DNA from: Filosporella fistucella
Lineage: Eukaryota; Ascomycota; Leotiomycetes; Helotiales
Direction: 5' to 3'
NCBI GenBank assembly: GCA_030077755.1
Contig: JAQJZZ010000011.1
Location: 1,054,001-1,118,000, forward strand
Length of the DNA: 64,000 nucleotides
Shown here: positions 12,401 through 24,493 of the stretch, piece after piece
How positions within the stretch are numbered: position 1 is the first letter of the stretch
How the letters are laid out: each line of letters starts with the position of its first letter
Made by a program: the position numbers and the translations under genes
The notes under the pieces: model-generated
Told to the model about the DNA's origin: nothing
Seen by the model: only the letters and a program-made list of their open reading frames with translations
Database searches by the model: none

Positions 12401-15400
12401 ACTTGCATATCCGATCAAGCACAGGCACCAGAGGAATCTGGGTTGGCAGGACTGAGATGGATTGATAGACTTTCCCCAGAGAGTTATGACGGAACTCTCT
12501 TGAGTAGGTTCATGAAGCAGAGTATCCAGCTTCTAGCCAGCAATAACGTGAGGATACGAGAAGCTACGAGGGAAACCTTGTCAACAGAACTTGCTCCACC
12601 CTTATACTTCCCACTGTTCGAAACTCTCGAATCAGAGCTTGGTGTACTATTCGACAGCCCTCGAACAAACACCTCATTGTCGATAGAAACACGTGTCATA
12701 TTTGCCGAACAGGCCGCTGCCCTCCTAAAGGCAATTGTGGAAAGATTAGGAGGTCCAGCAGAGGTTGGCGCTGCTCTCACAATCGATGTTGGCACACTCA
12801 CCTTGAGCTTTGCTAAATTTCTGGATGATCTAGCCGAGGGACCGAGTATTTTGAGGGTAAAGATAAAAATATGCCAGTTGTGTGAAACGGTCACTCAGAA
12901 GAAAGAGCTGCTGAACTTGAGGCACGATGTGCGTATACGAAATCAATTACTGGAGGTCATTTTCAGCTGGATAGCTCGTCCAGGCTCGCCAAAGGAGAAT
13001 GTAGTCGCAGTTGGCGCCCGCGTGGAAGAGCTTCATCGACTTCAGAGAGATTTGGATCGTGCGTGTTTAAAGGCACTGGCAGATTTGACTTATCGTCTTC
13101 CGCTTCAGCCTGCTGAGGGACAGACTGACGCTGACACCAGCGATCTGAAATCTCAGATGTTTCACCAATATTTCAACAGGTTCTTGTCCCTGCTAAACTC
13201 TGAATCGAACGAAATTGGGAGAAGTGAGGTTAGACTCACCGCTGTCGTCAGTGATGACTCAATGACTACTCCTGAACTTGCAATCAGCGCACTCTCGAAT
13301 CTTTTGAGCGCCAACATCGATGTTGGGCTGAAGCACTCATTAGGAATTGGATACAATGAAGACCTTGATATCAGGACTGCCTTTGTCAAAGTCCTCTGCA
13401 ATATACTGATTCAGGGAGCCGAATTCAACAACCTCTCCGACACAGCTGTCAATGAAAAATATGACGAGCTCCTCGAGGTAAGAGATTTCCAACCACCTCA
13501 TATTGATTTCAATACTAACGCAGTGAAGCTTCTTATCAACGATATGGCTATGACAATCGCCTTGTGCGATGCGTGTCCAAGTACAGAGGTCGATGAAATG
13601 ACCATTGCACTACTCAACATATTCGATTCTCGGGGTCTTGGATTTGTGCTACTGGAAGCTCTTATTGAACATGAAGTTGAGGAAACTGGTTTGGCAACAC
13701 TCATGTCTGTTGTGACGACCACGCTAATTCTGAATAGAAAACGAAGCCGAGTTACTCAGGAGAAATTGTGTGGCAACAAAAATGCTCTCGGTCTATGCTA
13801 AATGGAAAGGAGCTTCATATCTCAAGGCAACTTTGCAAAAGGTCTTGGAGCGTCTTGTTTTGACTTCAAAGGATTTGGATCTGGAGCTCGACCCAGCTCG
13901 CACCACATCAGCCGAGGAGCTGCAAAAGAATGCCCTTCAGCTTAGGATTGTCACCAAAGTGTTTATTGACGACATATGCAATTCTGCAGCCCATATCCCA
14001 GTTTCTTTCAGAAAGATATGTAGCATTGTGAGTTTTAGTTCTGCCCAATCGTGGAATACTAATCAAAGGATCAGATATCTTCCGCGGTCATGAAACGGTT
14101 CCCGGAGGCCAAATTCACTGCAGTGGGCGCCTTCATTTTCCTACGCTTCTTTTGTCCAGCTATCGTGGCTCCTGATGTTGAAGGCTTGATATCCTCCCCA
14201 CCTTCCAAGGAAATGCGCCGAGGTCTTCTTCTTATTGCCAAAGTCGTCCAAAATCTTGCAAACAACGTTCTTTTCGGCGCGAAGGAACCGTACATGTTTC
14301 CGCTCAATGACTTTCTCACGCAGAACATATATCGAGTGACAACATTCCTTCGGGAGATTTCAGTTTGTGATCCATACTCTTTGGAGTTCCCATCTAACAT
14401 TCATAGGTACCTCCCAATGTCGTAGAGCCTACAGCCGAGTCGGAATCCTTCGATTTTGGATCCTGTGTCGCATTGCATCGCTTCCTATATGACCACTGGG
14501 ATCATGTCCGGCAAAAGATTGTGCTCAGAGAACGGAAGGGTGCTGTCCGTTCCCTTGTAGAGATCAGCAAGGGCCAGATCCCTATTTTGGAAGCTTTGCG
14601 CAAGCTCATTACCAATTTGGGCCCACCTCCAATGGACGTATCATGGAACCGGCCTGCTATCTCTTCGAATACTCCACCTTCATATTCGCGATTTCAACAC
14701 TTTATGTTAAGAAATGCTGGCAGAAACACAGAATCGCTCATCTCAACCCGTGCAGTCTATGATGGAGGGGAAAGCAAGGTATGGTCTCCCGGCAAACCTT
14801 AACACTAGGACTCACATAGATTAGGATGGTCTCCCCATGATCTGTATTATTCTTCGCAACATCGATACTGAAACCACTGACTTCGAGCTTCTTTTGTTTG
14901 GTTATCTAAAGGTAAATATCATTATCATATCTTCTATCATTATCTAACTCGTCTCAGATTGCCAGCCGGATGTGGCACCGGCCTTTTGGAATATTGATCG
15001 ACGCAACTTGCTACAATGGCCAGAATGAGCCGCAAGATACACTTTTTCGCAAGCTAGACTTACTCACACCTACCGAGCTCTCTAAGCAATTGTCTCGAGT
15101 CTACGTTTATAACATGAACAGTGCATTCAGGTAAAATCACTACAAACTTGAGAAAATCCTCATTGACTCCTCCCAGAAAATGCTTTCGGCGTATTTTGAG
15201 GTTGGCCGCAAAGAGCGAGAACAGTGCTTTCCATCCCAAAAATGTGGATTATCACTTGATAGGAAGCCTGCAAGACCTTCAAGCCCATTTTCACCTCAGT
15301 CAGCTGCATCTCCCCAAGGAAACGATCAGCGTCGTCACAGATACTCGATACGTTTTTCAGCCGATCATACGACTCTCTAAGACCAAAGGCAAGATCGAAG

Positions 15401-18111
15401 TCGTGATCAAAGTAGGCAGTCAATTCGTCCAGGTAACGACGACGAAGAAGCAGGAAGTTGTACCAGGCCTTAGATTGCATGCTACAGTTAATGATATCTT
15501 TCGGCTCTCAGAGGTAGATGAAGCTCCGACTTCTATTCAGACAGAGGATGATTCGGCATTCGGTCTCCGCACGGAGAACGGAAGGATTGTGATGTATTTC
15601 ACGAGTCCTAGAAAACCTGATGTTCTGCAAGCTATTCGAGGAGCTAAAGCAAAGTATGGCAAAGAGTTGAGAACTCTAAAATCTTTCGAGAGGCTTGTAC
15701 GACCACAAGATGTTCCAGGCACTCTGTTGAACATCGCTTTGACCAATATGGCGAGCTCCGACCAGGTTCTCCGACTGGCTTCATACAATCTGTTGTGCGC
15801 ACTCTGCCGAGCTTTTAAATTCGCAGCTGACTCCAAGTTCTTGAATGCAAAAGGTAAGATATAATCCAGCTATTTCCACCATCGGCCAGTTATTAACATT
15901 CTCAGAACTCTGTGTGCCGTTAAATCCTTCCAACTTCATTGTGGACATCAGTCAGCAGCTTGCTGCATCCGAGCCCCAACTCACAGCGGACTTTCTTAAC
16001 GAATTTTTTGTTGGGTGGGAGAGCTTTCCTTACGCTCAAAGGCCACTGAGTTTGACTTACATGGCTCCCTGGCTGCCGGGCTTGAGAATGAGCCTGATTC
16101 CCACGGATGCAGATAGCGATAAAGCCAGAGAGAAGGTGGCTGCCATCTTCCGAAGATTGATTGAGGTTGCGATTTCCGATGTCGCTCTCAGCACCACTTT
16201 GGAGCAGAACATCTGGCCTGCAATATCATGCGAGGAGATATATACTGATATCTTCTTGGATGAGGTAATCAAAGCCGCACTGAGCTTTGGAATCGAAGAT
16301 GAACGCACTGAGATTTTAGGTTCTATCATTGCTTCACTTGGAACGATAACAATTCGTGGGAAGCTACTTTCGAGACTCCGAAAAGCACTCAATCGCACAT
16401 CGCTTCGCCCAACAAGACACCTTCCTGATAACACAGTTTGGGGAGAAATATGTATCCTTATACGTCTTTGCCTTTCGACTTCCTTTGACAGCGGGGTGCA
16501 ATCTCAACTCTACCTACCCGAGATTTTCCATCTGGTCACAATGCTTGTGAATACCGGAGGTACTGATGTCAGACTCATGGTTCATCGATTGCTGATCAAT
16601 ACTATACATGCAATGTGCACGACTTTTGGCTTGGAAGAAAGTAGGCTTAACAAGCTAAAGGTTCTGCTTGCCTCGTTATCAGAACCACGGAACGAGTCTC
16701 TGTTCATTAACCCTCCTCGAGAAGGCCTGTCCGCGTCCTCCTTGCAGGATTTCGGAGCTACGGCTTTAATTGCAACTGAGTCTTTAGCTGTGTTACTTGC
16801 AGAGATAAGCACAGTCGCTGCACTGTCAACCGATATGTCGAATGCTTGGCGATCTCGGTGGATGAGTTTAGTCGCTAGCACAGCCTTCCAAAGTAATCCT
16901 GCGATTCAACCCCGGGCATTCACTGTCATGGGATGTTTAGCCCGCGAAGACGTTGATGACGATCTCCTCTATCAAGTCCTTGTTGCACTGAGAAGCAGTA
17001 TTGGTAGATTCATGGAGGAGGGTGACAGTGAAATGCTCATCGCCATAGTCACATCACTAACTAAGATGATGGACAAGCTTCCTTCGGCATCTCGCTATGG
17101 TATGCAAATGTTCTGGCTTGCTTTGTCACTCATCAGGCTTGTTCCACTTGCCCTCTTCAACTGCACTGCACTATTCTTGGATGCTGTTTTGGGCAATATT
17201 GCTACATCGGGCGAGTTCAAGGGTGGGAGAATGGTGCCAACGTTGATGCAAGGCAGAGTGCCTCTCGAAGATGCAGCTCTCCAGCTCGATGACATCTATG
17301 GGATCCGGTTCAACGTGGAAAACTTCCCATTTGCTCTATGTGCCACACTGGTCAAAGGCATGACGGATTCTGTTACGAAAGCGACGGCGATTCGTGTTTT
17401 GTCAAGTTTCCTAGAGGTATCCAGTTCAAGCGGGGCGTCTGAAGCAAGATTTCCGAAGGACTTGAGCAGTCTACCATATCTTCAGCTACTAATGTCACGA
17501 GCCATGACTCCTGAAGAGGCAAAAGAGAATCTATGGCTAGCTGGCTGGGTGTCCAATGGTGAAGATGTTGAGTCAGATCAAGATACTTTAGACGTCATTG
17601 ATCTCCACATCATCAAGGACAAGGAGCTACTGCTCAACGCAGCGATCGGCATCGTTGATTTCCACTACTTGGAGGATACAGTCCAGAACCGGGGCCTCCT
17701 TTGGTTGAACAAAATCGCCGTGAAAAGACCAGCTGTGATATTACATTTGTAAGTACCTTTCACATTTCTCTTCAGTATCTTCTAACATATATCAGATGTG
17801 GACCTGTAATACGAATTCTTGACGATCTTCTCATATCGTGCCAAAATGCAGCAACTCTCGAATCAGCACATCAATTACTACGAACACTTACTTCAAATCC
17901 AAAGTTCTCGGAGGGATTGGACACAGCTGGACTGTTGGAAGACGTGCTTGATGGGATTGGATTTGGTGGCTTGTGGCGCTCATCTACATTCCATATGGTG
18001 AATGAACATGAAAGACAATGTACTGCGTTGACGGATCGACTTATTGAGGTATGTTTCTCATTCTCATTTTGAGAGTCAGCACTGACAATGCTACAGCTTA
18101 TTATAGCATGA
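9469..18111 (+). CDS. Ira/neurofibromin-type RasGAP
   Basis: This is a very large GTPase-activating protein for Ras, homologous to yeast Ira1/Ira2 and animal NF1. I read fourteen exons: 9469-9522, 9583-11166, 11213-11559, 11742-11862, 11951-13688, 13738-14027, 14075-14362, 14407-14778, 14825-14911, 14958-15130, 15177-15853, 15906-17748, 17796-18048 and 18097-18111. They total 2613 aa, all junctions in frame. The RasGAP domain spans exons 5-8. LLRRNCVATK carries the arginine finger (about Arg1289, aligned with NF1 FRGNSLASK), and FLRFFCPAIVAP (about residue 1400) is the GAP signature. Exons 9-10 encode the Sec14/CRAL-TRIO-like segment and exon 11 the PH-like part, the order seen in NF1. The last exon is only five codons. 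Exons 3-5 (11.2-12.0 kb) were the hardest to join; that part is the least certain. Confidence 0.92.
11560..11741 (+). other. Unusually long intron of the RasGAP gene
   Basis: The donor is GTGAGT, with a perfect TACTAAT branch at 11723-11729 and the acceptor CCAG at 11741. At 182 bp it is about three times the other introns of this gene (46-88 bp). It joins FWKTT to SIVLTTISEKL in frame. A second possible acceptor (TTAG, 11619) sits inside it. The neighbouring intron 11863-11950 (88 bp) is also longer than average. Confidence 0.6.
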
Positions 18112-18373
18112 TGCATAAGCGTGACTTGGGAATTGGATATAGAAGAGGGATATGTTCTTATGTTTGATGATTATGAAGCATGAGTTACGACGAAAAGCGG
18201 GGTGGTTTTATCTGTTGAAGTTTTGATGTGATACCCTGTTCATAGACTGTCATAGTTTAAATGTACTAGAGAGTCACTTGTACATGATTTTTCCTGTTGA
18301 TGGCTGAATCTAGCACTTCCAGTCATCAGTCCTCATCGCTCACCTGAGGATTCGCCCAACTATTATTGCTTCC
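18112..18373. other. Convergent intergenic spacer
   Basis: This short spacer lies between the 3' ends of the RasGAP gene and the NCS1 permease gene and presumably carries both polyadenylation regions. No gene is seen. Confidence 0.5.
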
Positions 18374-20505
18374 TTATGCCTCGGTGTTTTCAGCTGAGGT
18401 CTTGTGCAGCATTGTCTCCTTCGCCGGCCAAACCTTGCTCAATAGCACATACAATCCCCCTGAAACAACAAACCCATAAATGTATCCTAGGTAATAGAAA
18501 TGTGTTGGTCCATTCCCAATGTTCACGCTGGGAGTAACGGACTTCGCAAAGCCTGGCAGTAAGGGCACGAAACCCACAAAGAAAGCGACAACGGCTCTCC
18601 AATTCGTCCCCCACTTATTATAGGCGTAAATCCCGTCTGGGTGGTACATATCTGGTACCGAGAGAACCTGTTTATGCACAATCCAGTAATCGACTATGAG
18701 AATGGCAGCGATAGGGATAAGCCAAATTGTGTAACCAGACATGAAATTTATGAGAGATTCGGCAGAAACAAGAATATTCCACGGCGTCATTGCCCATGCA
18801 CCGAGTATGGCACAAATGTACTGGCCACGGCGAATATTGATGTACTATGACAGTCAGTGGTGGTACGGGTAGAAGAAAAATTAATTAATCACCTTTGGCA
18901 TGAGAGCTGTGAGGTCCGTAGCCACAGATATAGAATTGGCTGATATGTTGACACCGATTGATGCAATGAGGAAGGCAAGCGCACAGAAGAACGCTGCTGC
19001 TCTTCCCCCCTAGACTTGTGATCAGTGAATATTATCAATAGCACATGTACTAAAGTACCTTCGAAGTCCAATGATCGACGATCAGAAGTGGGTCCCAAAG
19101 GAGCTCTCCATAAAGGATCTTAGAACCATTTGCACCGATAATACCAAAAAGCATCATTACTATGAATACAACTGGAATCACGATGAGTTGGACGTAAGGA
19201 CTGTTTGGCTTCTTGGAATATCGTGCGAAGTCGTTCCTAGGCTATGTCAATATTTCCTGTAGAGGTCAACAGTTTCTCGGGAATTGGAAGTCCTCACATG
19301 TTCACTCCTAGCGTCGCAAAATTACCAACCATGGCATATATACCATTCATCATAGCCCATCCGAGTGCAGATCCGTGAACTTGATTTCCTTGCGAGAAGA
19401 CTGCGCTTCCACCACCTTGATTTTGTTAGATGTGACCATCGAAGGGGTGGTGGGTACGAGAATGACTTGCCAGTATTTTGAATTATCCAGCCTACGATGG
19501 CGAAGCCTGCTATAGGCGTAACAATGCTCTTGAAAGTGAAGAACCACCTAACTTGATGTGCTGGTATGTAGTGGAATGGCAAACAAATCACCCAATAGAT
19601 GAAGTACGAGATCATAAATCCAGTGGTGATATTAGCGGATTCTGGCAGCTGATTTGGAATGTTTCGGAAACGAGGCCAAATGGCAAAGATCATGGATTCT
19701 ACTCCTATTAGCATGAATTGCGGACGCGTTCAGGGCTGACTTACGAACACACTCTGCTCCAGTGTATGTCCCGATTCCGTACCAGAAAACGGAGATGATC
19801 ACTCGAAAAACAATGACCACGTAGGCAAAATAGAATCCATAAGCACTTCTTGCTTGAATCTATAATTTCATCAGTCTGCTAGTGAGAGGTAATGCTGCAA
19901 CAATTCTTACCGTGAAAGGGATGTGAAGTCTAGCTCCAATAAGACCATTGAAGGTAACTGTATATGTCAGAATTCCATGCACACTAGAGCAAGGCAGCCC
20001 GACGAGTTCCCATTTTGAGACCTCCGAAAACTTACCAACCAAAGCTGTTATGAAATTGCCAATTACGACAGCAACTAATGCTAACTTCCATGACAAACCA
20101 ATGGCTATAAGTGAAGACCCGATTCTCCAATTCGAAACAGCGAAGGCATCCGAGATCCAGTATGTGACGACTACAAGAATATGAGCTTTAAAATTGATTG
20201 AGACAAGCGTCCATCGGCGACAAAGCTTACAGTTGTATGTTCTCCATGTTTGATACTCCGGCTCGATAGGATCAAGATCTGCCAAATGTAAATATGGTGA
20301 AGCTAACGTTGCAACTATTCTGGGGCCACCAAAGGAACTCACCTGAATTTGACCATTTTGTCCCTGGTGCCATCCGACTGTCACCAACTTGAAGCGCTAC
20401 CTTTACGTGAAATCTTCCCCAGAATGATGACTTCTCTTCGAGTGTTCCAGCTCCGACTTCCAGCGGCTCGGACACAGGCCATTCTTTTCCTCCTTCTTTT
20501 GACAT
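18374..20505 (-). CDS. NCS1 nucleobase:cation symporter (Fur-type permease)
   Basis: This encodes a plasma-membrane permease of the nucleobase:cation symporter-1 family, which imports uracil, allantoin, uridine or related bases. Ten exons are read: 20505-20343, 20278-20231, 20170-20036, 19957-19911, 19859-19745, 19704-19471, 19415-19298, 19236-19059, 19009-18893 and 18844-18374. They total 541 aa, in frame throughout. The NCS1 signature WSNSDLDPIEPEYQTW starts near residue 51, followed by WRIGSSLIAIGLSW, NGLIGARLHIPF and about 12 hydrophobic helices. The loop DFARYSK between mid helices and VDYWIVHK near the end are family-typical. The cytosolic tail is short. The substrate cannot be read from sequence; the adjacent adenine deaminase suggests a purine or related compound, although Fur-type members usually take uracil or allantoin. 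Confidence 0.9.
19416..19470 (-). other. GC-AG intron in the NCS1 gene
   Basis: On the minus strand the intron begins GCAAGT (first base at 19470) and ends CAAG (19416), with a CTAAC branch inside. It joins IIQNTG to GGSAVFSQGNQ in frame. No GT donor in the area restores the frame, so the non-canonical GC donor is the best reading. Confidence 0.7.
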
Positions 20506-21172
20506 TGTGATTGAAGTTCTTGCCCAGGGGAGTCTTTCTTAGTATTGAAGCTTCCGGAATTTCATCTCACATGAAGTTCAAAGGATAGCGACAACTTTGT
20601 ATCTTTGTCGGAGACCACCGACACTGAGCTCGGTGCATCTCTAGATCATCCTTATCATATATTCGAGGCCCACAACAGCTTTTACTTGGCAAGCTTAAGT
20701 GCCATCCTCCAATCGTGTTCAATACAATTCGAGAACCTAGGTGAAAAGTGTCTTAGCATCAAATTGGATAGTCGAAACAGGTTGGTAAGATCGCTGGAAG
20801 CGATATGAGTGGACGACTAGCAAAGCCTAGCTGGGATGGAAGTTGCTCCCATCACGAGGAGTGGGATGTCTTAGTATCGATGAACCCGATTATACGGGTC
20901 TGGGAGAATATCAAGAATGGGCCCAGGAGCATTCGCCATAAGGAGAGAAACGCACGCAGTGCAGTCTAGAGCTTTGTGATGAATGTCAGCAAGAGTGGGA
21001 TGGGAAGATAGTGCAATCTCCGATGAGATAACAACTCCTGTAAGCATAGACAAGGCTAAAGAACTTGATAGTTGTAATAGACAAAGACAGAGTTCATGAT
21101 TTAGGAAGTAGGAAAGTTGGAAGTGTCGCAAGAAAGATTTCGCCAAGTCAGCAACCCTCAGCAGTTACAGAT
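20506..21172. promoter_or_regulatory. Divergent promoter of the NCS1 permease / adenine deaminase pair, with HGATAR sites
   Basis: These 667 bp lie between the two divergent start codons. They carry four matches to HGATAR, the binding site of the fungal nitrogen regulator AreA/NIT2: TGATAA (minus strand, 20652-20657), AGATAG (21006-21011), AGATAA (21026-21031) and TGATAG (21066-21071). Three fall within 66 bp. Clustered sites are typical of genes induced on nitrogen limitation. Function here is inferred; six-base motifs also occur by chance. Confidence 0.5.
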
Positions 21173-23327
21173 ATGGAAGGCGCAACACCGCCAATCCATC
21201 CTTCTAACTCTACAGGGGCACATCTCTCTATAACCGTGGAAGAGCTCATGCAACTCCGGCTAGTAGCTCTTGGAACAAAACCTCCGACGCTTATCATCCG
21301 ACGTGGAAATGTCCTCTCACTTCATACTGGAGAAATTCTACCACGTGATGTCGTCGTCCATGGCAGACATATCGCAGCGATTACTCCGTGGGATCATTTC
21401 CCAAAAGCGACGAAGGTGATTGATGCTGCTGGGAAGTTCATCTCTCCAGGCTTTATCGATACACACATCCACGTTGAGTATACGAAACTTGTTCCGGGTG
21501 AGCTTGCCCGACTAAGTGTGGCGCGGGGAACAACAACTATTTTGGCAGACGCAAATTGTATAGCGAATGTTTTCGGTGGCCGTGGTATGGATTTCATGGG
21601 TGGGTATTTCTTTTCTTCTCTTTTATGTGAACGACTTCGATGTTAACATCCTTTAGGCTACACAACAACGCCACTTCGAATATTCCGTCAAGTCTCACAT
21701 AAAATCCCAGGGAACCCTCCTGAGATCGAGCTGGGGGGAGTTTCTGTATCAACAGAGGAGTTGTGCGAGCGAGTTTCGCAATCAGAAGCAGCTACTTTAG
21801 GAGAAAGCAACCCCTTCTCACTAGATCTGGCTTCAGCACAAAAGCAAGCTGCTGCTCTTCATGCTGGCAAGCGCATCACTGGACATACGGCGTTGCTCAA
21901 GAATGAGCCACTTTGGGCATATGCCGCTGGAGGGATCGGAGACGATCATAATGCTCATCAATCAGAAGATGTGATTGAGCGGCTTAGACTGGGAATGATG
22001 TTAACTGTAATGTAAGTGCTTTTGTTTTCGTTTGGGTACTCTTACCACTATCAGAGCCCAAACACCAAATATTGCTCAAAGTTTTATCAACAGCTCAGGG
22101 ACTCTACTGAATTGGACAACAGGAGTGGATCCATGAATTCAAACATTCAGGGTGTATTTAGCGATATCCCAGTGTTGAAAGATGGGCTTGGCCATATCTC
22201 ATTCTGTGCGGACGATAAGTTGGCAGAAGACTTAGATTCTGAGGGACATATTGACCATCACGTTCGCACTGCGATTTCTCTTGGTGTGGAGGCCTTGAAG
22301 GTATATCGTATGGCCACTTTGAGCGCGGCGTCATACTATCATCTCGATCATCTCATCGGAAGTGTGACGCCTGCTAAACTCGCAGACTTGTTGATATTGG
22401 ATAATCTGGAGGACCCCAGGTAAGCAAAGTATCAATTTATATCAGATCAAGAACTAACGACGAAGACCATCAATGGTGATCGTCAATGGAGAACTTGTTG
22501 CAAAAGACAACACAGCTCTATTTGAAAACAGTGATGTGATTCCACACTTCGCCCTAAACAGTATACACATCAACCCTTACTTCCTAGAGCCGTCCAGTTT
22601 CAAAGTCTTGCCTGGAAATGGGAAGGAAGAAAGTTGGGTGCAGGCTATGGAAATGTACGATGGATATTTCAAACGTGCATTCCACGCACAACTCCCTGTA
22701 TCATCTTCGGGGTCGATTGAAAGCGACACTAAAAGAGACATTCTCAAGGTCGTGGTAATCGATCGTCATCATGCAACACGCAATTGTGGCATGGCATTTG
22801 TTCGGGGATTTGGATTAGAAAGAGGAGCAATTGCTTGTACAACAAATTGCGAGAATCAGAACCTTGTCGTTATAGGCACCTCGGATAAAGAAATTGCTGG
22901 TGCAGTGAAAGCTATTGTGGAGATAGGAGGAGGCTTTGTTGTTGTCTGTGATGGGGCTATTCTCGGCTCTGTCAAACTTGACGTTGCTGGATGTATGTCC
23001 TCAGAGCCTTTCGAAAAGGTCCGAGATGATTCAATTGCGTGTGACGACGCAGTAAGGAACATACTTGGCGGAAAGATCAAGTCTCCATTCATGATCATGA
23101 GTTTTGTGGGATTGGTAGCTGTCCCGGATCTTGGACTAACGGAACTGGGCTTGGTGGATTGTAAAACACAAGCTCTAATGAGTGTGGTCCTTCCTGAAGG
23201 AAGTGTAGAGAAAAAGCAAGAGACTTTAAGCTTGATGCCAAAGGCGATTAAGATATGTTGTCGCTGTCCGAGTCATGCTCATGATATACACAAGATGATG
23301 GATGCTAGCACAGCATTGCTGTCGTAA
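21173..23327 (+). CDS. Adenine deaminase, bacterial AdeC type (amidohydrolase)
   Basis: The product should convert adenine to hypoxanthine and ammonia in purine salvage or nitrogen use. Exons are 21173-21599, 21657-22011, about 22099 (or 22123)-22419, and 22466-23327, giving 646-654 aa. The N-terminal beta-sandwich (LIIRRGNVLSLHTGEILPRD) leads into GFIDTHIHVE with metal ligands His98 and His100, the amidohydrolase signature. The last exon matches the adenine deaminase C-terminal domain: RHHATRNCGMAFVRGFGLERG, EIGGGFVVV, and AGCMSSEPFEKV, which replaces bacterial AGLMSDxPxEEV. The usual fungal enzyme, Aah1, is of the unrelated ADA-like type, so this is an extra, bacterial-type enzyme. The acceptor of intron 2 is ambiguous, since two in-frame AGs lie 24 bp apart. 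It is divergent from the NCS1 permease. Confidence 0.87.
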
Positions 23328-23635
23328 GTATGAGACTTCAAGTCTAGACTTCGACTATGGCTGCTGATCTGCACTTTCAGATCGATTTGTACGTCTAGAG
23401 TCCCTTCAGATGACAACTTGAAGGATGAATAAGATATGCTCCTGCCAAGACCAGACATGTGACTACAAATCACGTAATTGGATACCCCACCATTGCACTC
23501 CCTCGGTGAGTCAGTGAGAAAAGTACAGTAACAATCTATAAAAATGCAACTTTCCATCCCTCCAATGAATCCCAAATTTAACCTCAGACTATCCCAAACC
23601 AAAGTCTGCCAAGTATACACATAAACCACCCCAAA
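23328..23635. other. Spacer upstream of the VOC-family gene
   Basis: This 308 bp spacer between two plus-strand genes presumably holds the promoter of the downstream gene. No ORF or element is identifiable. Confidence 0.45.
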
Positions 23636-24493
23636 ATGCCACACCTAGACCATATCATCATCCTCGTTCCCTACGCCCATCTCTCCTCCCCACCAAATTG
23701 GATAACCCAAAACTTCACCCTCACTCCCGGGGGTCGACACGCCCACGGCGAGACAGAGAACCAACTCATCTGTTTCAAAGACGGGTCCTACATCGAGCTT
23801 ATAGCCTTTGTAAACGACGATCCGAAACTTCGAGAGGGGCATTGGTGGGGTGTGAAAAAGTTCGGGATTATTGATTTTGCGTTTACGGGGAGAGAGGAGG
23901 ATGCTGGTATTAGTTTTGAGGGAGTGGAGAGGAGGTTAGGGAATGTGAAATGGGAGGGGAAGGGCGAGGAAGTGAGGTATGAGAGCCCGGTTAAGGGGGG
24001 GAGGAAGAGACCTGATGGGGTGGAAGTGAAGTGGGAGGTTACGTTTCCTGTTGTAGAGCCTAGCTCGAGATATCTGAGAGGGGAGTTGCCTTTTTTCTGT
24101 CATGATATTACGCCTCGTTCTGTTCGGGTCCCTGGGGAGAAGAAGAATGTTGAGCATCCGAGTGGTGTGTATGGTCTTAAGGAGATGAATATTTTCGTAC
24201 CTGAGAACAAGATAGATGTTTTGTCGAAAGCATATGCTGCTATTCTTGATACGGAGAATAGAGGTGAGGGCAAGGAAGGTGTGTTTGCCGTGGAGCAGTT
24301 ACATAAGCTGGAGGGGTCTAGGGAGGCAGTTTTTAGGGTCAGGAGTACGGATGATGAGGAGAAGCTTAGGGAAGTGGAAGAGAGAGGGGGTTATTTGATT
24401 GGGGATTTGGTATTTGGACGGGAGGGAGGAGGAAAGGGGAGAGAGAGGGTTGATTTGGTCGATGGAGTGGGTGGAATTTTCATTGAGGAGTAG
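23636..24493 (+). CDS. Glyoxalase-like (VOC superfamily) protein
   Basis: This is a single-exon, 285-residue protein. The start MPHLDHIIILVPY and the segment FTLTPGGRHAHGETENQLICF followed by GSYIELIAF are characteristic of the glyoxalase-like domain (Glyoxalase_3 type) in the vicinal-oxygen-chelate fold. His and Glu residues in HLDH and YIEL stand where metal ligands usually sit. The C-terminal half repeats the fold less clearly (KEMNIFVPENKID). The substrate is unknown; the family includes dioxygenases, glyoxalases and non-enzymatic members. Its coding strand is C-rich for the first 190 bp and then abruptly G/A-rich to the end, unlike its neighbours. Confidence 0.78.
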   Translation: MPHLDHIIILVPYAHLSSPPNWITQNFTLTPGGRHAHGETENQLICFKDGSYIELIAFVNDDPKLREGHWWGVKKFGIIDFAFTGREEDAGISFEGVERRLGNVKWEGKGEEVRYESPVKGGRKRPDGVEVKWEVTFPVVEPSSRYLRGELPFFCHDITPRSVRVPGEKKNVEHPSGVYGLKEMNIFVPENKIDVLSKAYAAILDTENRGEGKEGVFAVEQLHKLEGSREAVFRVRSTDDEEKLREVEERGGYLIGDLVFGREGGGKGRERVDLVDGVGGIFIEE

